Assembly: GCF_011516635.5 (NCBI RefSeq)
Contig: NZ_CP096255.1
Coordinates: 6,446,501-6,510,500 of the forward strand
Source: Bradyrhizobium barranii subsp. apii
GTDB taxonomy: Bacteria; Pseudomonadota; Alphaproteobacteria; Rhizobiales; Xanthobacteraceae
Length of the DNA stretch: 64,000 bases
Direction of reading: 5' to 3'
The notes beneath the pieces were generated by a model that had not been told where the DNA came from, searched no databases, and was given only the letters and a program-made list of their open reading frames with translations. Shown piece by piece: positions 56,654-64,000 of the stretch (the stretch's first letter is position 1; each line of letters begins with the position of its first letter). The position numbers and the translations under genes were made by a program.

Positions 56654-57346
56654 TTAACCGAGAATGGTGCCCGGCTCGACCTTCACGCCGGGGCCCATCG
56701 TCGAGGACACCGCAACGCGCTGGATGTAGGTGCCCTTGGAGCCAGCCGGCTTCGCCTTCGAGACAGCATCGGCCAGGGCCTTGATGTTCTCGACCAGCTT
56801 CTCCTCGGAGAACGAGGCCTTGCCGACGCCGGCCTGCAAAATGCCGGCCTTCTCGACGCGGAACTCGACCGAGCCGCCCTTGGCACCCTTCACCGCACCG
56901 GTGACGTCCATGGTCACGGTGCCGATCTTCGGGTTCGGCATCAGGCCGCGCGGGCCGAGCACCTTACCGAGACGGCCGACCAGCGGCATCATGTCGGGGG
57001 TGGCGATGCAGCGATCGAAATCGATCGAGCCGTTCTGCACTTTCTCGACGAGGTCCTCGGCACCGACGACGTCGGCACCCGCAGCCTTGGCCTCATCGGC
57101 CTTGGCGCCGCGGGCGAACACGCCGACGCGGAGCGTACGGCCGGTGCCGTTCGGCAGGGTCACGACGCCGCGGACCATCTGGTCGGCGTGACGCGGATCG
57201 ACGCCGAGATTGATCGCGACTTCGATGGTCTCGTCGAACTTCGCCTTGGCGCGTTCCTTGACCATCTTGATGGCGTCCGCGAGCGGGTAAAGCTTTTCGC
57301 GGTCAACACCTTCGCGGGCTTTGTTCAAACGCTTTCCGATTGCCAT
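56654..57346 (-). CDS. rplA: 50S ribosomal protein L1
   Basis: 230 residues; GRLGKVLGPRGLMPNPKIGT is diagnostic. Forms the mobile L1 stalk at the E site. 6 bp after rplK. Confidence 0.99.
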   Translation of the reverse strand: MAIGKRLNKAREGVDREKLYPLADAIKMVKERAKAKFDETIEVAINLGVDPRHADQMVRGVVTLPNGTGRTLRVGVFARGAKADEAKAAGADVVGAEDLVEKVQNGSIDFDRCIATPDMMPLVGRLGKVLGPRGLMPNPKIGTVTMDVTGAVKGAKGGSVEFRVEKAGILQAGVGKASFSEEKLVENIKALADAVSKAKPAGSKGTYIQRVAVSSTMGPGVKVEPGTILG

Positions 57347-57352
57347 GACCGC

Positions 57353-57781
57353 TTACCCCGCCACTTCCAGACCCATCGAACGGGCAGAGCCCTCGACCAT
57401 CTTCATGGCCGACTCGATGGAATCGCAATTGAGATCCTTCATCTTCTTCTCGGCGATCTCGCGCACCTGCGCCTTGGTCACCTTGCCGGCCTTATCACGG
57501 CCCGGCGCCTTCGAGCCGGACTGGATCTTGGCGGCCTGCTTGAGGAAGAAGGACATCGGGGGTGTCTTCATCTCGAACGTGAACGAACGATCGGCGTAGA
57601 TCGTGATCACGACCGGAATCGGGGTGTTCTTCTCTTCCTTCTGGGTCTGGGCGTTGAACGCCTTGCAGAACTCCATGATGTTGAGACCGCGCTGACCAAG
57701 CGCGGGACCGATCGGGGGCGAAGGATTCGCCGCACCGGCCGGGACCTGAAGCTTCAGGTATCCGGTCACTTTCTTTGCCAT
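57353..57781 (-). CDS. rplK: 50S ribosomal protein L11
   Basis: 142 residues; GAANPSPPIGPALGQRGLNI and the C-terminal rRNA-binding domain. Part of the GTPase-associated centre that activates RelA-type stringent response. Confidence 0.99.
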   Translation of the reverse strand: MAKKVTGYLKLQVPAGAANPSPPIGPALGQRGLNIMEFCKAFNAQTQKEEKNTPIPVVITIYADRSFTFEMKTPPMSFFLKQAAKIQSGSKAPGRDKAGKVTKAQVREIAEKKMKDLNCDSIESAMKMVEGSARSMGLEVAG

Positions 57782-57912
57782 GTATCACTCCTGTTGTGCC
57801 GGCAGGGCCGGCGGTTTCAGGTTCGTGGTCTGGGTCGGATGCGGCTGGCAACCGCCCTCTCCCTCCCACGGCCTCTTGCTAGCGTGAGACCGAAGCCTCA
57901 CGCCTCAATCGA

Positions 57913-58470
57913 TCAGACCTTCTCGACCTGACCGAATTCCAGTTCGACCGGCGTGGCGCGGCCGAAGATCGACACCGCGACCTTCACGCGCGAGCGCGCC
58001 TCGTCGATTTCCTCGACCATACCCGAGAACGAGGCGAACGGGCCATCGGCCACACGCACGTTCTCACCGATCTCGAACGACACCGACGCCTTCGGCCGTT
58101 CCACGCCCTCCTGCACCTGGTGCAGGATGCGCATGGCCTCGGCTTCCGAGATCGGCATCGGCTTGTTCTCGGCACCGAGGAAGCCCGTGACCTTCGGGGT
58201 GTTCTTGATCAGATGGAACGCCTCGTCGGTCAGCTTCATCTTCACCAGCACGTAGCCCGGGAAGAACTTGCGCTCGGCGTCGATCTTGCGGCCGCGGCGC
58301 ACTTCCGTGACCTTTTCGGTCGGAACCAGCACCAGCTCGAACAGCTCCTCGAGCCCGCGCTGCTTGGCCTGCTCACGGATCGATTCGGCGACCTTCTTCT
58401 CGAAGTTCGAATAGGCGTGGACGATGTACCAGCGCTTGTCGGTCGATTGGGTTGCAGCGGCTGTTGCCAT
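57913..58470 (-). CDS. nusG: Transcription termination/antitermination protein NusG
   Basis: 185 residues: NGN domain (RWYIVHAYSNFEKKVAESIR; RKFFPGYVLVKM) and KOW domain (GENVRVADGPFASFSGMVEE). Links RNA polymerase to the ribosome or Rho. Starts within the secE stop (TGATG). Confidence 0.99.
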   Translation of the reverse strand: MATAAATQSTDKRWYIVHAYSNFEKKVAESIREQAKQRGLEELFELVLVPTEKVTEVRRGRKIDAERKFFPGYVLVKMKLTDEAFHLIKNTPKVTGFLGAENKPMPISEAEAMRILHQVQEGVERPKASVSFEIGENVRVADGPFASFSGMVEEIDEARSRVKVAVSIFGRATPVELEFGQVEKV

Positions 58471-58661
58471 CAGTGAATGCCCAAAAGGAAGGTGATGAGG
58501 TAACGGATGATCTGGTCGGCGGCGAAGAAGAAGATCGAGGCCACGGCGACCATCACGAACACCATGATGGTGGTGATCGTGGTCTCACGACGGGTCGGCC
58601 AGGTGACCTTGGCGGTCTCCGAGCGCACTTCCTGCAAAAACTTGAACGGGCTAACTGCCAT
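58470..58661 (-). CDS. secE: Preprotein translocase subunit SecE
   Basis: 63 residues, one membrane helix (TTIMVFVMVAVASIFFFAAD) after the amphipathic FLQEVRSETAKVTWPTRRE. The short single-helix form usual outside enterobacteria. Confidence 0.97.
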   Translation of the reverse strand: MAVSPFKFLQEVRSETAKVTWPTRRETTITTIMVFVMVAVASIFFFAADQIIRYLITFLLGIH

Positions 58662-59007
58662 CGTTTGATGTCCAACGTCCGTCGACAGACGCGAATGAAT
58701 TTCAGGGATCCGAACAGCCGCCGTTGGCCCAGCCCTCTGTCTCGAAGGATGAGCCGGGAAACCGGGCTCGATTGTTCGGGGATTTCAAAGCCGCGCCGGA
58801 AATCCGCGTTTAACGGGCCGGCTGCGAGTGCGGGGTAGATACTGCGGATGGGGCCAAAGGTCAAGGTGTGGGCTGCCCGGGACACGCGCGGCCGAGGCCA
58901 GCGGACCCGATCCGGATCAAGGGCTTACCCGGTCCGCATGATCCACGGTCCGAGCTTGTCGGCCCGCCACCGTCCTGCCTGTCGATCCTGATTGTCTGGG
59001 ATTAGCT
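58662..59007 (-). other. tRNA-Trp to secE intergenic region
   Basis: About 345 bp without a gene; contains the secE promoter candidate at 58836-58864 and an imperfect hairpin around 58753-58771. Confidence 0.6.
58836..58864 (-). promoter_or_regulatory. Sigma70-like promoter for secE-nusG
   Basis: Read on the minus strand: TTGACC (58859-58864), 17-bp spacer, TATCTA (58836-58841). Good match and spacing, 175 bp before the secE start, downstream of tRNA-Trp. Confidence 0.65.
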
Positions 59008-59082
59008 GGCAGGAGTGGCAGGGCTCGAACCTGCGACCCCCGGTTTTGGAGACCGGTGCTCTACCAATTGAGCTACACTCCT
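59008..59082 (-). tRNA. tRNA-Trp (anticodon CCA)
   Basis: Acceptor AGGAGTG pairs with CACTCCT; D arm GCTCAATTGGTAGAGC; anticodon stem CCGGT/ACCGG with loop CTCCAAA (anticodon CCA); T arm GCAGGTTCGAGCCCTGC; discriminator G and encoded CCA at 59008-59010. Located before secE-nusG, a conserved alphaproteobacterial order. Confidence 0.97.
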
Positions 59083-59234
59083 ACGGACCCTCGCGTCGCC
59101 ACGCGGATCAGGGGCGCTTTCAAGCACAGGGGACGGCTGGTTTGCAAGGGTGAAGCGCGCTGGCTTCGCTTGTTTGTGCCGCGCCTTCTGGGCCAGAGTT
59201 CATTCCCGATAATAATGTGCGCCCGGGAGTGAAC

Positions 59235-60458
59235 ATGACTGCCACAGCCGCCGCCCAAGCCGCCTCCGCGCCGAAAACCCCGCCTTTGCCCGAGGCCAGG
59301 CCGGAAACGCTGGGTCTGTCGCGCCCTCGCCTGCAGGCGATGTCGGACGCCTTCAAACGCGAGATCGACAAGGGAACCATTCCCGGGGTGACCGTGCTGG
59401 TCGCCCGGCGCGGCCAGGTCGGCTGGTTCGAGGCGCTCGGCAAGCAGAGCCCGGCGGGACCTGCGCCGATGGCGCTTGATTCGATCTTCCGGATCTTCTC
59501 GATGACCAAGCCGATCGTCTCGGTCGGCATCATGGCGCTGGTCGAGGATGGCCATTTGCTGCTCGCCGACCCCGTCGCCAAGTTCATTCCGGAGTTCGCC
59601 AACCAGAAAGTCGGCGTCGTCAGTGGCGGCAAGCTGGAACTGGTTCCGCCCCGGCGGCCGATGACGGTGCAGGACCTGCTCCGCCACACCTCTGGTCTCA
59701 CTTACGAGCACCAGGGCGACGGCCCCGTGCACAAGCTCTACCAGGAGTCCCGCGTCCGCAGCCGCAAGATCACCAATGCCGAGCATGCCGCGCTGGTGGC
59801 AAGCTTCCCGCTGGTCTGCCATCCCGGCGACGAGTTCAACTACAGCCGCTCCACCGACATCCTCGGCCGCATCATCGAGGTCGTCAGCGGCAAGTCACTC
59901 GGCGCGTTCCTCACCGAGCGCATCCTCGCGCCGTTGCGGATGACCGAGACCGGCTTCTCGACGAGCGAGGCCAATACCAGCAGGCTCGCCCAGCCGTTCG
60001 AAGCCGATCCCTGGACCCGCGACAAGGTCGCGCTGTTCAACATGCTCGAGCAGCCGGTGATGGAGTCCGGCGACGGCGGCCTGGTCTCGACCACGACGGA
60101 CTACGCCCGCTTCGCGCTGATGCTGCGCAACGGCGGCACGCTCGACGGCAACAGGATCATCGGCCGCAAGACGCTGGAGCTGATGGCATCCGATCACCTC
60201 GGACCGCACGTCGTGACCAACGGCACACTGCTGTCGCCGGGCCACGGCTTCGGCCTCGGCTTTGCCGTGCGCCGCGAGGCCGGCATCGCGCCGTTCCCCG
60301 GCAGCGTCGGCCAGTATTTCTGGAGCGGCATTGCGGGAACGTTCTTCTGGATCGACCCGAAGGAGGATCTGTTCGTCGTGTTTATGTCGCAGGGACCGGG
60401 GCAGCGCGACCACACGCGGACGCTGGTGCGGGATCTGGTTTACGCGGCGGTGGATTGA
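59235..60458 (+). CDS. Beta-lactamase-fold serine hydrolase (CubicO/EstB-like)
   Basis: 407 residues from ATG 59235 (GGGAG 59224-59228); an upstream Met at 59217 is less likely. The nucleophile motif SMTK (about 89-92) and Tyr in EFNYSRSTDILG are the SxxK and YxN-like pair of class C relatives; HGFGLGF takes the place of the third motif. No signal peptide is obvious. Such proteins are esterases, peptidases or transesterases; substrate unknown. Confidence 0.9.
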   Translation: MTATAAAQAASAPKTPPLPEARPETLGLSRPRLQAMSDAFKREIDKGTIPGVTVLVARRGQVGWFEALGKQSPAGPAPMALDSIFRIFSMTKPIVSVGIMALVEDGHLLLADPVAKFIPEFANQKVGVVSGGKLELVPPRRPMTVQDLLRHTSGLTYEHQGDGPVHKLYQESRVRSRKITNAEHAALVASFPLVCHPGDEFNYSRSTDILGRIIEVVSGKSLGAFLTERILAPLRMTETGFSTSEANTSRLAQPFEADPWTRDKVALFNMLEQPVMESGDGGLVSTTTDYARFALMLRNGGTLDGNRIIGRKTLELMASDHLGPHVVTNGTLLSPGHGFGLGFAVRREAGIAPFPGSVGQYFWSGIAGTFFWIDPKEDLFVVFMSQGPGQRDHTRTLVRDLVYAAVD

Positions 60459-60461
60459 CGA

Positions 60462-60604
60462 TCGCTCTCGTGCGCCGGACGCGACGCAACGCGTAGCGGT
60501 GCGTCGCAGAGCCGGGGCCCATGTCTCCGCGATCTCGAACGCCGCCTTCTGGGTCCCGGCTCAGCGGAGCAGCACTTCGTGCTGCACCGCGTCAGGGACG
60601 CGAG
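60462..60604. repeat. Long inverted intergenic repeat between convergent genes
   Basis: GCGCCGGACGCGACGC...CGCAGAGCCGGGGCCCA at the left is roughly the reverse complement of TGGGTCCCGGCTCAGCGG...CGTCAGGGACGCGAG at the right. Fills the gap between the hydrolase and SDR stops and may form the terminator of both. Confidence 0.6.
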
Positions 60605-60608
60605 ACCA

Positions 60609-61376
60609 TCAACTAATCGTCGCGCCGCCGTCGATCACCATGGTCTGGCCGGTCATGAAGTCGCCGGCCTTCGATCCCAGGAACACGGCGGCGCCGGCGA
60701 TCTCGTCGGGGATGCCGATGCGCAGCAGCGGCGAGCGCGAGGTCGAGGCCTTCAAATTCTCCGGATTGTCCCACAGTGCCTTGGCAAAATCGGTCTTGAT
60801 CAGGCCGGGCGCGATGCAGTTCACGCGGATGTTGTGCTTGCCGTACTCGCAGGCGAGGTTGCGCGCGAGCTGCATGTCGGCGGCCTTGGAAATCGCGTAG
60901 GCGCCGAGGATGGTCGAGCCCTTCAGGCCGCCGATCGAGGAGACGATGATCACCGAGCCGTCCTTGCGCTCGATCATCTGCGGCACCACCATCGAGATCA
61001 GCCAGTTGTTGGCGACGATGTTGTTGTCGAGGATCTTCCGGAACTGATCGTCGGAGATGCCGGCGAGCGGGCCGTAATACGGGTTCGACGCGGCGTTGCA
61101 GACCAGCACGTCGATCTTGCCGAAGGCGCGGTTGCTCTCATCGATGAGGTTTTGCAGATTTTCCTTCGACGAGATGTTGGCGGCGATCGCGACCGCCGTG
61201 CCGTTGCCGAACTTGTCGTTGATGCCCTTCGCAACCTGGTCGCAGACATCGGCCTTGCGCGAGGAGATCACGACCTTGGCGCCGTGCTCGGCCATGCGCT
61301 CGGCGATCGCCAGCCCGATACCGCGCGTCGAGCCGGTGATGACGGCGACTTTCCCCTTCATGTCGAACAAGGTCAT
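60609..61376 (-). CDS. SDR-family oxidoreductase
   Basis: 255 residues. Cofactor motif TGSTRGIGLAIAERM, CNAASNP in place of NNAG, catalytic Ser in IVSSIGGL and YAISK. Resembles the DHRS4/fabG-like group used on acyl or carbonyl substrates. Next gene on the strand upstream is the phosphatase at 61446, 69 bp away, perhaps one transcript. Confidence 0.92.
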   Translation of the reverse strand: MTLFDMKGKVAVITGSTRGIGLAIAERMAEHGAKVVISSRKADVCDQVAKGINDKFGNGTAVAIAANISSKENLQNLIDESNRAFGKIDVLVCNAASNPYYGPLAGISDDQFRKILDNNIVANNWLISMVVPQMIERKDGSVIIVSSIGGLKGSTILGAYAISKAADMQLARNLACEYGKHNIRVNCIAPGLIKTDFAKALWDNPENLKASTSRSPLLRIGIPDEIAGAAVFLGSKAGDFMTGQTMVIDGGATIS

Positions 61377-61445
61377 GGTTTCCTCCCAGATTATGGTTTG
61401 ATTGACTTGAAGCTTACGCCGTGTCCGCGCGCGCGGACAACGGTA

Positions 61446-62144
61446 TCAGGCGAGCTTCTTGACTTCCGGCCCCGCCAGCTGATGCATCTCGGCGTGCGCG
61501 TCATCAGCGATCCACGGCTGCTGGTTGACCATCGGCAGTCGCCAGACCGAGCGTTCGGGGCTTGAGAAATAATCGAGCCGCGTGATCGACACATTGTCGA
61601 TGTCGAACGACAGGGCCCGCTCTACCTGGCCGTCGAGTGCGAGGCCGATCGCCGCCTTGATGGTGCCGCCATGCGCGACCGCGATCACATCCTGCCCGGC
61701 CGCCTCGTTGTTGATCCGCTCGACGGTGCGGCGCGTGCGGTTGTAGAGATCCATGAAGCTTTCGCCGCCGGGCGCGGGCTCGTTGATGTCGGCGAACCAG
61801 CTCGAGCCGACGGGGCGGCTGGCGATGAACTGGGCGCGGTTCATGCCCTGCCAGCGTCCGAGATTCTGTTCGGCCAGGTCTGCTTCCCATTTCATCGATG
61901 CGGGCCTTGGGAAGCCGGCCGCCCAGATCGCTTCCGCGGTCTGGTGGGTGCGCATCAGATTGCTCGAATACCAAACCGCCTTGCGTGGCAGCACCTTGGC
62001 AACAGCGTTGAACACGTAGGTGTCGCTGGTGTCGCAGGCGAGATCGCTCTGCCCGTAAATCTTGCCGCCGTCATTGCGCACCGGCGCATGACGGACCCAC
62101 CACCACCGCGTCGTGACCACTTTGGGCTTGTCTGCGCCTGTCAT
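61446..62144 (-). CDS. Histidine phosphatase family protein
   Basis: 232 residues from MTGADKPKVVTTRW (62144). Catalytic WVRHAPV (RHA rather than the usual RHG), Arg in SSNLMRTHQTA, Glu in PGGESFMDLYNRT and the second His in VAVAHGGTIKAAIGL. Phosphoglycerate-mutase-like fold; may act on a sugar phosphate or alpha-ribazole phosphate, not decided. Confidence 0.92.
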   Translation of the reverse strand: MTGADKPKVVTTRWWWVRHAPVRNDGGKIYGQSDLACDTSDTYVFNAVAKVLPRKAVWYSSNLMRTHQTAEAIWAAGFPRPASMKWEADLAEQNLGRWQGMNRAQFIASRPVGSSWFADINEPAPGGESFMDLYNRTRRTVERINNEAAGQDVIAVAHGGTIKAAIGLALDGQVERALSFDIDNVSITRLDYFSSPERSVWRLPMVNQQPWIADDAHAEMHQLAGPEVKKLA

Positions 62145-62278
62145 CGAAACTCTTCCATCCCGTTTAATGTCGCTGTACGTCAGGTGTGAACGTGTCTCAA
62201 GACACTTTACCGTTTGAAATCTTGTTTGAAATTCCGTCGCGCGGCAAGCGTCGCGCAGCATACCAAAGGGAGAAACGC

Positions 62279-63064
62279 ATGGGCCGTCTGCAAGGCAAAT
62301 CCGTCATCATCACCGGCGCCGGCAGCGGCATCGGCCGCGCCGCCGCACTCCTCTTCACCCGGGAAGGCGCCAAGCTGATCGCGGTCGACCGCACCGAGGC
62401 GGTGAAGGAGACCGTCGACGAGGTGAAGAAGGCCGGCGGTGTCGCGGAAGCCATGGTGGCGGATGCGGGCTCCGAAAAGGACGTCATGGCCGTCATCGAC
62501 AAGGCGGTGAAGACGCATGGCCGGCTCGACGTGATCTGGGCCAATGCCGGCGTTTCCGGCGGGCTCGTGCCGCTCGGCGAGCAGACCGTGGAACAGTGGC
62601 AGGAGGTGCTGCGCGTCAACCTGATCGGCCCGTTCCTCGCGGTGAAGCATGCGATGCCGCACATGGTGAAGCAGCAGTCCGGCGCGATCGTGCTCACGGC
62701 GTCCGTCGCGGGCCTCAAGGCCGGCGCCAGCGGACATCCCTATGCGGCGAGCAAGGCCGGTGTGATCAGCCTGGTGCAGACCACGGCGTATTCGCTCACC
62801 GGCACCGGCGTGCGCATCAACGCGGTGTGTCCGGGCCTGATCGAGACCGGCATGACCAAACCGATCTTCGACCGCGCCAAGGAGCGCGGCACCCAAGACA
62901 AGATCGGCCAGCTCAATCCGTTGAAGCGCCCCGGCCAGCCGCACGAGCTCGCGGCGATGGGGCTGTTCCTGGCCAGCGACGAGGCGTCGTATGTCAACGG
63001 CCAGGCGTTCCCGGTTGACGGTGGTTTGACGGCGTCGATGCCGTATACGGGCAAGCCGGTTTAG
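62279..63064 (+). CDS. SDR-family oxidoreductase
   Basis: 261 residues from ATG 62279 after AGGGAGAAACGC. Motifs TGAGSGIGRAAA, NAGVSGG, catalytic Ser in TASVAG and YAASK. Divergent from the phosphatase gene. 3-oxoacyl-reductase-like in sequence; real substrate unknown. Confidence 0.92.
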   Translation: MGRLQGKSVIITGAGSGIGRAAALLFTREGAKLIAVDRTEAVKETVDEVKKAGGVAEAMVADAGSEKDVMAVIDKAVKTHGRLDVIWANAGVSGGLVPLGEQTVEQWQEVLRVNLIGPFLAVKHAMPHMVKQQSGAIVLTASVAGLKAGASGHPYAASKAGVISLVQTTAYSLTGTGVRINAVCPGLIETGMTKPIFDRAKERGTQDKIGQLNPLKRPGQPHELAAMGLFLASDEASYVNGQAFPVDGGLTASMPYTGKPV

Positions 63065-63074
63065 CACACGCTCT

Positions 63075-63109
63075 CTCGCATCCCGGACGCGCTGCGTCCG
63101 GGATGCGAG
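63075..63109 (+). terminator. Strong hairpin after the SDR gene
   Basis: A perfect 16-bp stem (CTCGCATCCCGGACGC with GCGTCCGGGATGCGAG) and 3-nt loop, 10 bp past the stop, then CCGGAGTTTT. Functions as a terminator or belongs to a repeat family; both may be true. Confidence 0.7.
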
Positions 63110-63142
63110 ACCGGAGTTTTGGCGCGCAACTGCCTCAACATC

Positions 63143-63228
63143 GTCATTGCGAGCGCAGCGAAGCAATCCAGAATCCCTCTGCGGAGGCAGTCTGGATTGC
63201 TTCGTCGCAAGAGCTCCTCGCAATGACG
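63143..63228. repeat. Palindromic intergenic repeat, copy 2 (complete)
   Basis: CATTGCGAGCGCAGCG then AAGCAATCCAGA (63161-63172) pairs with TCTGGATTGCTT (63191-63202) and CTCCTCGCAATG. Same family as positions 1-68. Confidence 0.75.
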
Positions 63229-63892
63229 GAGTGTGGGGTGACACGGCCGCTTCATCATACGCATCTTCATTGCGGACACACCCTCGCGTCCTCGCGGCTT
63301 GCTTCGCCCGAGCTTTGCTTGGTCGCCTCACCCCCAATTGAAAGAGGGCGCAGGGAAGGCCGGGAGCCGGCTGGCTCCCATTGTCCGCTATGCCATGAGT
63401 AGTTTGCGCTACAATGCACAGCGGGTAACAGGGCAACCGGAGCATCCCGGCCTTCCCTGCGCAGTGGTTGGAACGGCTTATGTCGTGCTCTCCCCGGGGA
63501 GCGTTGCACTATTGCCCCCGTCGCCGTTGCGGATGGCTGATGCGCATGCCCGGTCGGGCTGCCACATCACCGCAAGACTTGGCGCACAGACCCCGGGCGC
63601 CAGGACGACACGATTTGGCCGTACGCCGATCACATCTGTCGTTGGCGCGAGGTCTTCGCTCACGGTCGCCCGCCCTGCGAAGCTTTTCGTGCCGATGTGA
63701 CCTGCGTCCACCGCCGCCCGGCCCGCGTTCGTGACGATCGCGATACGCCCCTCTTCCTTGGGCCGGGTTGCGGCGACAGATACGCCGTTTCCGAATTTCG
63801 GTAAAGTGAAATATTTTCGCGAGTACACATTGACCGAGAGTTTGAGTGTTTTGCCCGACGGGCAACGCAAGGTCTTGTAGACTGGAGATCTT
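63229..63892. other. Gene-free remnant region
   Basis: No frame here has a credible ribosome site and family match. A minus-strand frame 63478-63942 (154 codons) contains AGHIGTKSFAGRAT-like sequence that I recall as a multi-copy low-information repeat in Bradyrhizobium; it also runs into the palindrome at 63893. I treat the stretch as decayed or repetitive DNA. Confidence 0.4.
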
Positions 63893-63979
63893 GTAGCCCG
63901 GATGGAGCGAAGCGTAATCCGGGGTTTGGGCCCCCCGGACATAATGGCCCCGGATTTCGCTTCGCTGCATCCGGGCTAC
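63893..63979. repeat. Large inverted repeat at the window end
   Basis: Arms of 32 bp (63893-63924 and 63948-63979) are near-perfect inverse copies: GTAGCCCGGATGGAGCGAAG opens the left arm and CTGCATCCGGGCTAC closes the right. Two oppositely oriented copies of one repeat unit, with a 23-bp spacer. Confidence 0.75.
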
Positions 63980-64000
63980 GATGCCGATTTGGCCTACGAA

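Noticed and set aside
63478..63942. 154-codon minus-strand frame as a gene
   Set aside because: No ribosome site, low-information sequence, and its start lies inside a repeat arm.

Overview
The window reads as a chromosomal segment of an alphaproteobacterium, most likely Bradyrhizobium or a close relative in the Nitrobacteraceae. The reasons are the high GC content, the sequences of the ribosomal proteins and RNA polymerase subunits, the str/S10/spc/alpha gene order, and several families of palindromic intergenic repeats of the kind found in that group. The assignment rests on recognition, not on a search.

Layout. Positions 1-4100 hold a probable minus-strand operon of degP/degQ-type protease, rarA and an RluA-family pseudouridine synthase. 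Next come an OprP-like porin (4413-6044, +), an HxlR regulator (6086-6469, -) and a divergent NADPH:quinone/zinc-type oxidoreductase whose gene is cut in two by 9,748 bp of mobile DNA (7316-17063). That insert is a nest of insertion sequences. An outer IS21 element sits in the oxidoreductase gene with a 6-bp target duplication. A second, apparently intact IS21 element lies inside its istA (7-bp duplication). An IS630 element lies inside its istB (TA duplication). The IS630 contains an IS91-like element with a tyrosine recombinase, and the recombinase gene is interrupted by an IS5/IS427-type element (TTA duplication). Removing each element restores an open frame in its host, so the order of events can be read directly.

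17371-19500 carries a short-chain dehydrogenase between two inverted copies of an intergenic repeat, and a diheme cytochrome c. From 19518 to 38842 the minus strand holds an unbroken translation block: rpsL-rpsG-fusA-tuf-rpsJ-rplCDWB-rpsS-rplV-rpsC-rplP-rpmC-rpsQ-rplNXE-rpsN-rpsH-rplFR-rpsE-rpmD-rplO-secY-adk-rpsMK-rpoA-rplQ, ending at a strong terminator. Adenylate kinase here carries a 94-residue histone-H1-like Lys/Ala tail.

39526-44921 is a non-ribosomal island between the str operon and rpoC: a flavin-dependent oxidoreductase (+), an ABC exporter with acidic ends (-), and an amine-oxidase-like flavoprotein fused to a SAM methyltransferase (-). The first two converge and overlap through a triplet-repeat tract that encodes poly-Ser on one strand and poly-Asp/Glu on the other. 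This is the best candidate for an uncharacterised pathway in the window. 45114-58661 returns to core genes on the minus strand (secE-nusG-rplK-rplA, a D-2-hydroxyacid dehydrogenase, rplJ-rplL-rpoB-rpoC), preceded by tRNA-Trp and a good sigma70-like promoter. 59235-63064 has a beta-lactamase-fold serine hydrolase, two SDR oxidoreductases and a histidine phosphatase. The last 0.9 kb is mostly repeat and remnant sequence with no gene I can defend.
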